Origin: Desulfobacteraceae bacterium
Lineage (GTDB): Bacteria > Desulfobacterota > Desulfobacteria > Desulfobacterales > BuS5
DNA length: 6,190 bases
Direction: 5' to 3'
Assembly (NCBI GenBank): GCA_030592105.1
Contig: JAUVKE010000164.1
Span: 1 to 6,190, forward strand
Shown here: positions 5,999-6,190 of the stretch, in pieces
How positions within the stretch are numbered: the first letter of the stretch is position 1
Layout: each line of letters starts with the position of its first letter
Notes under the pieces: generated by a model
What the model was told of the DNA's origin: nothing
The model's input: the letters and a program-made list of their open reading frames with translations, nothing else
Database searches by the model: none
Translations under genes and position numbers: made by a program

Positions 5999-6190
5999 CT
6001 ACTTAGTGCCGAGTATTGAATTCTGATCAATAATATTCTGGCTCCTGATTATTATGGGGGTTATTATCATCAATATATCTGTATCCCTGTTATCGGTTGT
6101 ATAAGTGGAAAAAAGATGCTTTAGCACAGGGATCTCTCCCAATAGAGGCACCCGTCGAACAGATCCATTTTTCACATTTTTTATTAATCC
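5999..6190 (-). CDS. Secretin C-terminal end (GspD/PilQ/MshL superfamily), partial
   Basis: This is the last 63 codons and TAG stop of a gene whose start lies beyond the right edge. The visible residues hold the hallmark end of the secretin domain: VPLLGEIPVLKHLFS (fragment residues 14-28), then a charged turn and TDILMIITPIIIR (37-49), matching the family pattern VPlLGdIPvLg.LF...TeLlifiTP.ii. Secretins form the multimeric outer-membrane gate of type II secretion systems and type IV pili. The fragment has only a short tail after the last strand, with no S-domain-like extension for a pilotin. It is followed 42 bases later by three pseudopilin genes, so it most likely forms the outer-membrane channel for the same machine. 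The C-terminal motif alone cannot separate GspD from PilQ or MshL, so no symbol is given. Confidence 0.92.
   Translation of the reverse strand, partial: GLIKNVKNGSVRRVPLLGEIPVLKHLFSTYTTDNRDTDILMIITPIIIRSQNIIDQNSILGTK

Noticed and set aside
5754..6026. Plus-strand open frame spanning the secretin/pseudopilin A junction
   Set aside because: It is antisense to the pilin hydrophobic helix, which creates a false hydrophobic protein; no family pattern is visible.

Overview
The window is a stretch of gram-negative bacterial DNA in which every supported gene lies on the minus strand, so the gene order below is read from high to low coordinates. The base composition is AT-rich. The presence of an outer-membrane secretin and a TonB-dependent receptor shows a diderm cell. 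The mix of GspG-like pseudopilins, an orphan CheR, and a receptor / PF04392 binding protein / HAMP sensor trio resembles what I know from Desulfobacterota (former Deltaproteobacteria, such as Desulfobacterales). That taxonomic placement is an inference from style, not a demonstrated result.

Region 1 (6190 to 4586) is the end of a type II secretion / type IV pilus-like cluster. It holds the C-terminal 63 residues of a secretin, then three consecutive genes for prepilin-peptidase-type pseudopilins (166, 127 and 169 aa). The genes are tightly packed: a 42-base gap, a 2-base gap and a 26-base overlap. The three pseudopilins share a K-[DE]-P-[FM]-[ST] segment and a Y-x-[DE]-W element near the C-terminus, which suggests they arose from one another. 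The third lacks the usual glutamate at position +5.

Region 2 (4550 to 3783) is a complete stand-alone CheR-type chemoreceptor glutamate methyltransferase, 35 bases after the last pseudopilin and probably in the same transcription unit. No cheA, cheB, cheW or cheY is in view.

Region 3 (3782 to 3609) is a 174-base intergenic spacer and the likely place for the promoter of the next unit. It holds two copies of an 8-base direct repeat 30 bases apart, one of them inside a short inverted repeat, and a Fur-like half site. None of these is proven.

Region 4 (3608 to 1) is a second, very compact unit: a TonB-dependent outer-membrane receptor, a periplasmic PF04392-family ABC-type binding protein starting (at TTG) on the base after the receptor's stop codon, and a HAMP-containing membrane sensor that overlaps the binding protein by 17 bases and runs off the left edge. 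No ABC permease or ATPase is visible. A plausible reading is that the receptor brings a ligand into the periplasm, the binding protein captures it, and the sensor reports it across the inner membrane. The ligand and the sensor's output domain cannot be read from this window.
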